Below, piece after piece: positions 26,974 through 34,661 of a stretch of 64,000 nt of DNA. Below the pieces are notes generated by a model that searched no databases, was not told where the DNA came from, and saw only the letters and a program-made list of their open reading frames with translations. The first letter of the stretch is position 1. Each line of letters opens with the position of its first letter. Origin of the DNA: Lutibacter sp. (lineage in GTDB: Bacteria > Bacteroidota > Bacteroidia > Flavobacteriales > Flavobacteriaceae); NCBI RefSeq assembly GCF_016342705.1, contig NZ_JAEINV010000015.1, forward strand, positions 1 to 64,000. The letters are read 5' to 3'. The position numbers and the translations under genes are program-made.

Positions 26974-28296
26974 ATGAATAAAGATTTTGATAAAATAATA
27001 AGTGATAAAATTAAGGCTACTTTAGACAACCAAAATGTGCCTTATAATGTAGAACATTGGAAAATGTTACTTGCCAAAAAAGAAAAGAACAAGAAAAAGG
27101 GTTTTATTTTTTGGCGTGTTGCTGCTATTTTAGTGTTTTTATTAGTAGCTGGAGGTTATATTCATTTTTTTAATACAACATCAAATTTTGAAAAATCAGC
27201 AGAACCCCAATTAATATTAGATACAAAAACGGATTCTTTAAAAAGTGATTCTTTAAACTTAAAAAAAGGAATATATATAACTTCAAGTATAAAAGATACA
27301 ACAAATAAGAAAAATGATAAATACAAAAAATCTGATAAATTATTAAAAAGTACCTCAAAGCAAATTAATTCAATTAACACGTTTATTGGAAAGAATAAAA
27401 TAGCTACAAATAAGCCAAAATTTGAAAATTCTATAAAAACATATGCTAGTACATTAGATGAATTGATGGATACTTTAAGTATAAAATCTGATGCTATTTT
27501 TGAATCTAGTTTAATTTTAGAAAAAAGAGAATCAATTATAGTTCAACAAGATTCAGTTGTTGCCAAGAATGAATTTCTTGTAGCGCTTGAGTCACTTAAA
27601 AACATTGAAGAGGAGCAAGATAAAAAAGATTCAAACAAGAATATTAAAATTGGATTAGGCGTTGCTCCAATTTTTAATTATACATCAGAAAATAACAATT
27701 CTACAACGGGCTTGGCTGGAGGATTTTCAATAGATTATGCAATTTCTAATAAGTTTGAAATTTCTACAGGAATTTTATATTCTAGTCAGAAATTTGATTT
27801 AAATAAAGGTTCAAATTATTTAAAGGATGCCGTTAGTCGCTCAAATTCAAGTCAATTAACAGAAAAAAATGCAACTTTTGAGGGAGTTGAAATTCCAATA
27901 AATATAAAATATAATTTTTCTGTTGATGATAAAAATATTTTTGTTTCTGTTGGTTTTTCATCAACATCTAGTTTTAATGAAAATACAGAATCTAAATATA
28001 TACTTAATAGTACAACTCAAACAAAAACAAAAGACGCTTTAGGAAATAATATTGTAAAGTATGAATTGTATCAAGTAGATAAAACTATTTTAACACCAAA
28101 CACTTCTAATGTATTTAATTTTGCTAATATAATTAATGCTTCGTTAGGAATTGACATACCTACAAAAAATAATCAATCTATAATAATTGAACCATATTTA
28201 AAGTATTATGTTAGTCCTGTTTCACAACAAAAAGTGGATGTTTTAGGCGCTGGAATTCATTTACGCTATATTTTTATATTTAAAAAAAATATTTAA
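26974..28296 (+). CDS. Candidate anti-sigma membrane protein with C-terminal barrel-like domain
   Basis: 440 residues. The N-terminal 45 residues are cytoplasmic (NVEHWKMLLAKKEKNKKKGF is an anti-sigma-like end), then one membrane helix (about 47-66, WRVAAILVFLLVAGGYIHFF). A Lys/Ser/Asp-rich linker reaches about 220. The rest looks like an outer-membrane beta-barrel domain (GLGVAPIFNYTSEN, FEISTGILYSSQKF, a final strand GAGIHLRYIFIFKK). Proteins of this build follow ECF sigma genes in many Bacteroidetes. Sigma sequestration is inferred from context. How one chain reaches both membranes, or whether the C-domain is a true barrel, is open. Confidence 0.8.
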   Translation: MNKDFDKIISDKIKATLDNQNVPYNVEHWKMLLAKKEKNKKKGFIFWRVAAILVFLLVAGGYIHFFNTTSNFEKSAEPQLILDTKTDSLKSDSLNLKKGIYITSSIKDTTNKKNDKYKKSDKLLKSTSKQINSINTFIGKNKIATNKPKFENSIKTYASTLDELMDTLSIKSDAIFESSLILEKRESIIVQQDSVVAKNEFLVALESLKNIEEEQDKKDSNKNIKIGLGVAPIFNYTSENNNSTTGLAGGFSIDYAISNKFEISTGILYSSQKFDLNKGSNYLKDAVSRSNSSQLTEKNATFEGVEIPINIKYNFSVDDKNIFVSVGFSSTSSFNENTESKYILNSTTQTKTKDALGNNIVKYELYQVDKTILTPNTSNVFNFANIINASLGIDIPTKNNQSIIIEPYLKYYVSPVSQQKVDVLGAGIHLRYIFIFKKNI

Positions 28297-28304
28297 ATCC
28301 TTCT

Positions 28305-28330
28305 GTAGCGTTTTATAATTCTTATTCGTA
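28305..28330 (+). promoter_or_regulatory. Candidate ECF-sigma promoter, copy 2 (GTAGCG-N16-CGTA)
   Basis: GTAGCG at 28305-28310 and CGTA at 28327-28330 with a 16-base spacer containing TTTTATAATTCTTATT. Motifs and spacing equal those of the copy at 25300. It lies 135 bases upstream of the vWA lipoprotein gene, with a large hairpin in between. Confidence 0.55.
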
Positions 28331-28376
28331 TAAGTAAGTATAGGTTATAAACTTTTAGTGCAATTTAAAGGTTTAA

Positions 28377-28424
28377 TGTAAAATCTTCATGCTTATTCTA
28401 TATTGAATAAGCATAGATTTTACA
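28377..28424. repeat. 20-bp stem-loop in the vWA gene leader
   Basis: TGTAAAATCT and ATGCTTATTC on the left pair exactly with GAATAAGCAT and AGATTTTACA on the right. There is a 2-base bulge and a 6-base loop (TATATT). No T run follows, so it is not a standard terminator. It would lie in the 5' leader of an mRNA started at the promoter candidate 28305-28330. Confidence 0.7.
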
Positions 28425-28465
28425 AAATATAAATTCTAAAAACAGCAACCATTAAAAATTCAAAG

Positions 28466-29629
28466 ATGAAAAAAAGTAGTTCAATTTTATTAGTAACCAT
28501 ATTATTATTTATTGCGGGTTGTAGCAATGATATTTCAACAAGTGATGATTTATTGTCTTCTGATGTATATGGAGAAGCGAGTGGAGGAAGTCCTGAAGGA
28601 GGACAGGGAAATCAGTCTGGTTTAGTATCAGCAGGAGAGTGGAATGATTTAAATAATTGGAGCTTTTGGAATAATTTATTAAATGGACAAGAGTATTCAA
28701 AAAATCCTGAATACTGGGGTTTTTACACAAATAATAGAATTTCTGTAAGTGTAAAATTTAATACGATACCAGCTGTAAATGTAAAAGTAGCTGTTAAAAA
28801 AAATCAAGATGTAATTTGGGAAAGTTATACCGATAATTTTGGAACTGCTGAATTATGGATTGGACTATTTCAAAAGGAAAACACTATAGATTTAACTAAT
28901 TATAAATTATTTGTAAATGATGAAGAAGTTTCAGTTCCGTTAAAATTATTTAATGATGGGATAGTTTCAGTCCCAATTAATTCCACACAAAATATTTCAA
29001 ATAAAGTAGAATTAAGTTTTATTGTAGACGCTACAGGGTCTATGAGTGATGAACTTGAGTTTTTAAAAGATGATTTAAAAAGCGTAATTCAAAAGGTTAA
29101 AAATGGAAATTCAGCATTAAATATATTTACATCAACAGTGTTTTATAGAGATGAAGGTGATGATTATTTAATTAAAAGTTCGGATTTTACGAATGACATT
29201 TCTATTACACAAAATTTTATAAATCAGCAAAGTGCGAATGGAGGAGGAGACTTTCCAGAAGCAGTTCATACGGCATTAAATCAAGCAATTAATAACTTAC
29301 AATGGTCGGTTGATTCAAAAACGAGAATAGCCTTTCTTTTACTAGATGCACCACCACATTATGAACCACAAATTATTGATGCCATTCAAAATTTAATTAA
29401 AAAAGCAGCACAAAAAGGTATTAAATTAATTCCTGTAACAGCAAGTGGGATTGATAAAGAAACAGAGTTTTTAATGCGATTTTTTTCCATTTCTACTAAT
29501 GGCACTTATGTTTTTATTACCAATCATAGTGGGATTGGGAATGATCATATAGAAGCAAGTGTTGGAGACTATGAAGTTGAAACTTTAAATGATTTAATGG
29601 TACGTCTAATTAATAAGTACTCTGAGTAA
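28466..29629 (+). CDS. von Willebrand factor A domain lipoprotein
   Basis: 387 residues. A lipoprotein signal ends at Cys19 (LFIAGC). A Gly/Ser-rich stretch (39-56) is followed by a beta-sandwich-like region (90-175). The vWA domain starts near 182; its metal site is DATGSMS (188-194), a DxTxS variant of MIDAS, with GGGDFPEAV as a later MIDAS loop. vWA domains bind protein partners through the metal. A role at the cell envelope under control of the nearby ECF sigma factor is inferred from the matching promoter candidate. No enzyme motif is present. A terminator follows. Confidence 0.88.
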   Translation: MKKSSSILLVTILLFIAGCSNDISTSDDLLSSDVYGEASGGSPEGGQGNQSGLVSAGEWNDLNNWSFWNNLLNGQEYSKNPEYWGFYTNNRISVSVKFNTIPAVNVKVAVKKNQDVIWESYTDNFGTAELWIGLFQKENTIDLTNYKLFVNDEEVSVPLKLFNDGIVSVPINSTQNISNKVELSFIVDATGSMSDELEFLKDDLKSVIQKVKNGNSALNIFTSTVFYRDEGDDYLIKSSDFTNDISITQNFINQQSANGGGDFPEAVHTALNQAINNLQWSVDSKTRIAFLLLDAPPHYEPQIIDAIQNLIKKAAQKGIKLIPVTASGIDKETEFLMRFFSISTNGTYVFITNHSGIGNDHIEASVGDYEVETLNDLMVRLINKYSE

Positions 29630-29653
29630 TTATTGTATAACTATGATATATTA

Positions 29654-29688
29654 AAAACCCAGTTTGATAATTTCAAACTGGGTTTTAA
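29654..29688 (+). terminator. Rho-independent terminator
   Basis: AAAACCCAGTTTGA pairs with TCAAACTGGGTTTT around a small loop, 25 bases after the vWA gene. Confidence 0.85.
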
Positions 29689-29704
29689 TGTGCTTTAAAG
29701 CGAG

Positions 29705-29827
29705 TTAAGATGAATAAATACCGTAACGTCTAAATCTATCCCATTGTAATCTTTTAGTGTTTGAAAAATTTACTAAATGAACTTGTTTAGTATTTTCTTG
29801 TGGTAAGTTTTGATTTAAAGTTTTCAT
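29705..29827 (-). CDS. Small basic protein, 40 residues, unrecognised
   Basis: An ATG-to-TAA frame coding for MKTLNQNLPQENTKQVHLVN followed by FSNTKRLQWDRFRRYGIYSS. The tail is strongly basic with Trp/Tyr residues (KRLQWDRFRRYGIYSS), unlike a random AT-rich frame. It fills the gap between the vWA terminator and the aminotransferase gene, both ends lie in otherwise noncoding DNA, and a promoter-like pair precedes it at 29864-29888. No family is recognised. The remaining sequence of this 340-base gap shows nothing else but AT-rich DNA. Confidence 0.45.
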   Translation of the reverse strand: MKTLNQNLPQENTKQVHLVNFSNTKRLQWDRFRRYGIYSS

Positions 29828-29863
29828 AATAAGTAGTTTTAATTATTTTTTGTTTACTTAAAT

Positions 29864-29888
29864 GACGACAATAAAACAAAAATGTTAC
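29864..29888 (-). promoter_or_regulatory. Candidate ECF-type promoter (GTAACA-N15-CGTC) for the small ORF
   Basis: On the minus strand GTAACA (29888-29883) is followed after 15 bases by CGTC (29867-29864). The ECF operon at 58038 has GTTACA-N15-CGTC in its upstream region. It lies 37 bases before the ATG at 29827. Confidence 0.35.
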
Positions 29889-29969
29889 GCTATTATGTAT
29901 AACATAGTACTAAATTAACGAAAATTTAACTAATGTGTTAGTATTTAACATTTTAATGTTAATAAAATC

Positions 29970-31169
29970 TTAAGAGTTTTGTTTAACTCCTTCAAATATT
30001 TCATTTAAAGTTTCAATTATTATATTGCAACCTTTATAAATTTCATCCTCAGAAATAGTAAGAGGAGGAGATATTCTTACTGCTTTTCCTTCAAATAATA
30101 ACCAATATAATAATAATCCTTTTTCTAAACATTTTAAAATAACTTGAGAAGCCATTTCACTAGATTCAACCATTGCTGCCAACATTAATCCTTTTCCTCT
30201 AATTTCAGTTATTAACGGATGAACTAATAATTTTCTAAATAAAGATTCTTTTAAAGCAATTTCATCTAAAATATTAGAATTTAAAAGTTCCTTTAAATTA
30301 GCCAAAGCAGCTGCAGCTATTACAGGATGTCCACCAAAAGTAGTAATATGTCCTAACTTTGGATGTTCCTTTAAACAACTCATTATTGTATCGGAAGAAA
30401 TAAATGCACCAATTGGCATTCCACCACCTAAACCTTTGCCAGTTACAATTATATCAGGAACTACGTTGTAATTTTCAAAACCAAATAATTTTCCTGTTCT
30501 ACCAATGCCAGATTGAATTTCATCTAAAATTAAAAGAGCTCCAACTTCTTCACATTTTTCTTTAACAATTTTTAAATAATCATTTTCAGGTTGAATAAAA
30601 CCAGCACCTCCCTGAATTGTTTCAAAAATTACAGCAGCGGTTTTTGTTGTTATTTTTGAAATATCTTGTAAGTTGTTGAATTCAACAAATTTAATACCAG
30701 GGACTAAAGGTCTGAATGCGCTATTTTGTTCTTCTGCACCACAAACACTCATAGATCCTTGAGTATTTCCATGATATCCATTTTTTGCAGCAATTATTTC
30801 ACTTCTACCAGTATATCTTTTTGCTAATTTTAAAGCACCTTCCGTAGCTTCTGTTCCTGAATTTGTTAAATAGGTTGTGCAAAGGTTTTCTGGTAAATTA
30901 TCTGCTAAAAGCTTGCATAAATTTAATTGTGGCTGTTGAATAAATTCGCCATAAACCATTACATGTGTATATTTATCAACTTGATTTTTAATGGCTTCTG
31001 AAATTTTAGGATGGTTATGACCTAAAGTGTTTGCGGAAACTCCAGCTATAAAATCTAAATAGCTTTTATTATTTACATCATATACATAACATCCTTTAGC
31101 TGAAGCAATTTCTATTGCCAATGGGTAAGGACTTGTTTGTGCTTGATATTTTAAAAAATCTTTTTTCAA
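29970..31169 (-). CDS. Class III PLP aminotransferase (acetylornithine/4-aminobutyrate type)
   Basis: 399 residues. The PLP lysine is K245 in VTGKGLGGGMPIG and the cofactor Asp is D216 in LILDEIQSGIGRTG; TNSGTEATEGALKLA at 102-116 is the phosphate-binding loop. Enzymes of this class move amino groups from omega-amino compounds such as acetylornithine, ornithine or 4-aminobutyrate. No arginine genes are adjacent, so the substrate stays open; in flavobacteria this gene is usually found next to the OstA-like gene, as here (9 bases apart). Confidence 0.9.
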   Translation of the reverse strand: MKKDFLKYQAQTSPYPLAIEIASAKGCYVYDVNNKSYLDFIAGVSANTLGHNHPKISEAIKNQVDKYTHVMVYGEFIQQPQLNLCKLLADNLPENLCTTYLTNSGTEATEGALKLAKRYTGRSEIIAAKNGYHGNTQGSMSVCGAEEQNSAFRPLVPGIKFVEFNNLQDISKITTKTAAVIFETIQGGAGFIQPENDYLKIVKEKCEEVGALLILDEIQSGIGRTGKLFGFENYNVVPDIIVTGKGLGGGMPIGAFISSDTIMSCLKEHPKLGHITTFGGHPVIAAAALANLKELLNSNILDEIALKESLFRKLLVHPLITEIRGKGLMLAAMVESSEMASQVILKCLEKGLLLYWLLFEGKAVRISPPLTISEDEIYKGCNIIIETLNEIFEGVKQNS

Positions 31170-31178
31170 TTTTCAGTA

Positions 31179-32723
31179 TTATTGTTTTATAATTTTTGCA
31201 GCATTCTTTTTAGGAATTATATCATCATCCTTGTCATGTATAAAAATATCTTCCATTTTTTTTGGTCGTTCTGTTTCTCGCCAAATAAAACCTTTTAACA
31301 ATTTATCTTTTTCTAAAAAAAGTGATGGTGGATACGTTTTTCCATCTGCTTTAATATTAAAATCTATAGTTTCAATTTCATTATTATTCATGGTAATAAA
31401 TATACTTTTACTACTCTGCATTTTTGAAATACCTATTAAAACTTGAGCTTCATCTCTCATATAATAAATAACTTCACTATTTCCAACATCGTTCAGGGTT
31501 TTTAAATTATTATTCTCAAATTTCCCATACATGTTTTTACCTTTTAACTGACTGAATCCAGCGGAATCTTTTTGAATCATAAAGGCATTATTTAGCACTT
31601 TTAAAGAATCTAATTGTTCTGTTTTAGCATTGGATATAAAGTGTATAGTATCTCCAGTAATTTGATTTCCTTGTGCCCACATTACTGGGTTTCGTAATAA
31701 TTTTGTTAAACCTGTTTTTTCATTTGTAATTAACGAATCACATTTACCTTGTAAATCAACTTTAAAAAACTTCACTTTATTAAAGGCTCGTACAATACGC
31801 TCATCAACCTTACCAGTAACCATTAATTTATTTCCATGGATATATAATGAATCTTTCTCTACTAATGATATTGCTACAGCTTTATCGGTTATATAAACAG
31901 AGTCTTTTAATTTGTAATATTCTGCATAACCACCTTTAATTACTGAACTGTTTGCAGTATCTAACACCTTTATATTTCCAGTTGCAGACGCAAATTCTTT
32001 GTTTTTATTGTAGTACAGACTATCTCCAGAAATAATTCTATCTTCATAATATATTTTAGAATTTTTTAAGAAGTGTGAAATATTGGTTTTTGAATTATGA
32101 TGTCCATTTTCTGTATAAATGGAGTTTTTATCATTTGTTATTGTTGAAGGACCCGTTAAATCAGCAATTCCAGTATAGGTGTTATAATCTAATTGGTTTG
32201 TTTTTAAGTTACTTTCTTTATTTTTTACTTCAACGTTTGTAAAAGCCTGAAATTTTTTTGTCTGCAAATAATAATGTCCAATTTTACTAGTTAAAACATT
32301 GGTAGTATCTTTTATTTTTCCTCCAGAAACATAATGCAACAGTTGTTTTTCTCTGTCAAATTTTAAAGTATCAGTTTCTAAAGTCATCATAGGATCTTTC
32401 AACACAACTTTACCCCAAGAGGTTGCAAACTTTTTATTTCCGTCATAATCAACATATTTACTGTATTGTACAACGGTATCTCCTTGATTCATTATTACAT
32501 TTCCTAAAGCTTTTACCAATTTTAATTCTTGATAAATATATGCTTTATCACAGCGTAACGTAGCGCCATCATGTTCAACAAAAACATTACCGATAGAAAC
32601 TGTTGCTCCAGGATATTGGGGGTCAGTATAGGTATTATCTGCCTGAAGAATTTTAATTTTTTTAGTTTGAGAATAACCAATACTAAAAATAATTAAAAAA
32701 GTAAGAAAAATAAGTTTTTTCAA
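31179..32723 (-). CDS. OstA/LptA-like periplasmic protein
   Basis: 514 residues from TTG 32723 (L-KKLIFLTFLIIFSIGYSQ reads as a signal peptide with Met at the TTG). A TTG 21 bases upstream would lengthen it, but it touches the -7 box TAAATTTG at 32749-32742. The mature part consists of repeated beta-taco strands of the OstA type (NVFVEHDGATLRCDKAYIYQ and NGHHNSKTNISHFLKNSKIY). LptA-like proteins bridge lipopolysaccharide across the periplasm. This long form is typical of Bacteroidetes. It probably forms a unit with the downstream aminotransferase. Confidence 0.88.
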   Translation of the reverse strand: MKKLIFLTFLIIFSIGYSQTKKIKILQADNTYTDPQYPGATVSIGNVFVEHDGATLRCDKAYIYQELKLVKALGNVIMNQGDTVVQYSKYVDYDGNKKFATSWGKVVLKDPMMTLETDTLKFDREKQLLHYVSGGKIKDTTNVLTSKIGHYYLQTKKFQAFTNVEVKNKESNLKTNQLDYNTYTGIADLTGPSTITNDKNSIYTENGHHNSKTNISHFLKNSKIYYEDRIISGDSLYYNKNKEFASATGNIKVLDTANSSVIKGGYAEYYKLKDSVYITDKAVAISLVEKDSLYIHGNKLMVTGKVDERIVRAFNKVKFFKVDLQGKCDSLITNEKTGLTKLLRNPVMWAQGNQITGDTIHFISNAKTEQLDSLKVLNNAFMIQKDSAGFSQLKGKNMYGKFENNNLKTLNDVGNSEVIYYMRDEAQVLIGISKMQSSKSIFITMNNNEIETIDFNIKADGKTYPPSLFLEKDKLLKGFIWRETERPKKMEDIFIHDKDDDIIPKKNAAKIIKQ

Positions 32724-32741
32724 ATTATAAATATTTAGAGG

Positions 32742-32749
32742 CAAATTTA
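32742..32749 (-). promoter_or_regulatory. -7 box TAAATTTG upstream of OstA-like gene
   Basis: A perfect TAnnTTTG on the minus strand, 18 bases before the preferred TTG start at 32723. Confidence 0.5.
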
Positions 32750-32784
32750 ATTAAAACTTAAATTTGAATATTATAAATGTACGT

Positions 32785-32821
32785 TAAAAAAAAAGCTTCA
32801 AATTTTTGAAGCTTTTTTTTT
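32785..32821 (-). terminator. Rho-independent terminator of purA
   Basis: AAAAGCTTCAAA pairs with TTGAAGCTTTT with long A and T runs on the two sides. It sits 4 bases past the purA stop and may act in both directions. Confidence 0.88.
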
Positions 32822-32825
32822 AATG

Positions 32826-34097
32826 TTATCTCATTATTGTTTGTTTCCTGTCTGGTCCAACAGAAACAATTTTTACTGGAACTTCCACAAAGTCTTCAAT
32901 AAATTTAATATACTCTTTTAATTCCTTTGGAAGTGTTGCTTCTGAAGTCATACTAGTTAAATCTTCTTTCCACCCTTTAAATTCAGTATAAATAGGAGTA
33001 ACGTTATGTTCTTCAATATTATAAGGTAAATGACTTACTTCAGTTCCTTTGTAATTATATGATGTACAAGCTTTTAAAGTATCAAACCCAGATAGAACAT
33101 CACCTTTCATCATCATTAATTGTGTAACTCCATTTACTTGAACAGCATATTTTAAAGCTACTAAATCTAACCAACCACATCTTCTTGGTCTTCCAGTTGT
33201 AGCGCCAAACTCCATTCCAACTTTAGACATTGTAGCTCCATCTTCATCAAATAATTCAGTAGGGAATGGGCCAGATCCAACTCTAGTTGTGTATGCTTTA
33301 AAAATACCAAATACATCTCCAATTTTATTTGGAGCAACACCTAAACCGGTACAAGCACCAGCGGCAGTTGTATTTGAAGATGTTACATATGGATATGTTC
33401 CAAAATCAATATCTAATAAAGATCCTTGAGCACCTTCAGCTAAAATTGTTTTATTATTTTTAATAGCATTATTCAAATATTCTTCACTATCAATAAATGT
33501 TAATTGCTTTAATACATCAATAGCTTCACAAAATTCAGCTTCAAGTTCTTCTAAATTATATTGAATATCTACATTAAAAAAGTCAATCATTTTAATGTGT
33601 TTTTCAGTTAACGCAGCATATTTATCTTTCCAATCATCTAATTCTAAATCTCCAACACGCATTCCATTTCTACCCGTTTTGTCCATATATGTTGGGCCAA
33701 TTCCTTTTAAAGTAGAACCAATTTTGGCTTTTCCTTTTGAAGTTTCACTTGCTGCATCTAATAAACGATGCGTTGGTAAAATTAAATGTGCTTTTCTTGA
33801 AATTAATAGTTTAGTTTTAAAATCTAAATTAAATTGAGCAAGATTTTCTAATTCTTTTTTAAAAATTACTGGATCAATAACCACACCGTTTCCAACAACA
33901 TTTACAGCTTCTTTATGAAAAATTCCTGAAGGAATTGTATGTAAAACGTGTTTGTGTCCATCAAAAATAAGTGTGTGTCCTGCGTTTGGACCGCCTTGAA
34001 AACGAGCAATTATGTCATAGTTTTTTGTAAGAACGTCTACAATTTTACCTTTACCTTCGTCTCCCCATTGAAGTCCTAATAATAAATTTACAGCCAT
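32826..34097 (-). CDS. purA: Adenylosuccinate synthetase
   Basis: 423 residues, the standard length. It joins IMP and aspartate using GTP in AMP synthesis. The GTP-binding start is QWGDEGKGKIVDVL (10-23), with catalytic Asp13 and later His in GPNAGHTL. GIGPTYMDKTGRNGMRVGDL and TTGRPRRCGWLD are further family motifs. It lies 18 bases after the Fur-family gene on the same strand, an order seen throughout Flavobacteriaceae. Confidence 0.97.
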   Translation of the reverse strand: MAVNLLLGLQWGDEGKGKIVDVLTKNYDIIARFQGGPNAGHTLIFDGHKHVLHTIPSGIFHKEAVNVVGNGVVIDPVIFKKELENLAQFNLDFKTKLLISRKAHLILPTHRLLDAASETSKGKAKIGSTLKGIGPTYMDKTGRNGMRVGDLELDDWKDKYAALTEKHIKMIDFFNVDIQYNLEELEAEFCEAIDVLKQLTFIDSEEYLNNAIKNNKTILAEGAQGSLLDIDFGTYPYVTSSNTTAAGACTGLGVAPNKIGDVFGIFKAYTTRVGSGPFPTELFDEDGATMSKVGMEFGATTGRPRRCGWLDLVALKYAVQVNGVTQLMMMKGDVLSGFDTLKACTSYNYKGTEVSHLPYNIEEHNVTPIYTEFKGWKEDLTSMTSEATLPKELKEYIKFIEDFVEVPVKIVSVGPDRKQTIMR

Positions 34098-34115
34098 GTT
34101 GTTTTATATAATATG

Positions 34116-34556
34116 TTAGTTGTTTTGTTTTTTTGTTCCGTAGAAATAAAGTGAATGATTATGAATATCAATATTGAAAGTTTCTTCAATAGCTTTTTTA
34201 ATAATTTGAATTCGTGGATCACAAAATTCAATTACTTCACCTGAATCCGTTAAAATAATGTGGTCATGTTGTTTGTCAAAATATGATTTTTCGTAATGTG
34301 CTTGATTTTGACCAAATTGATGCTTTCTAACTAAACCAGATTCTAATAATAATTCAATAGTATTGTAAAGCGTAGCTCTACTAACTCTATAATTTTTATT
34401 TTTCATTTGAATATATAAAGATTCTATATCAAAATGATGGTTTAGGTCATAAATTTCTTGTAAAATAGCAAAACGTTCTGGTGTTTTTCTATGGCTATTT
34501 GCTTCCAAAAAATTCACAAAAACGTTTTTTACAATTTTCTGATTATCATTACTCAT
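34116..34556 (-). CDS. Fur-family metal-responsive repressor
   Basis: 146 residues with the Fur fold: a winged helix ([20 protein letters not shown] to [20 protein letters not shown]) and a dimer domain with the metal ligands [17 protein letters not shown]. The CxxC structural zinc pairs of Fur are absent; only one Cys remains. It could be Fur, PerR or Zur in role. A TAACTTTG box at 34597-34590 is a possible promoter. It sits just upstream of purA. Confidence 0.9.
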   Translation of the reverse strand: MSNDNQKIVKNVFVNFLEANSHRKTPERFAILQEIYDLNHHFDIESLYIQMKNKNYRVSRATLYNTIELLLESGLVRKHQFGQNQAHYEKSYFDKQHDHIILTDSGEVIEFCDPRIQIIKKAIEETFNIDIHNHSLYFYGTKKQNN

Positions 34557-34661
34557 ATATTCAACTTTTTAGGTTGTGGCACTAAACAACAAAGTTACTT
34601 CTTATTTTTTAAAATTAAACTAGAAAAAAATCATATTTATTAACGTTTAATTGTTTATAAA

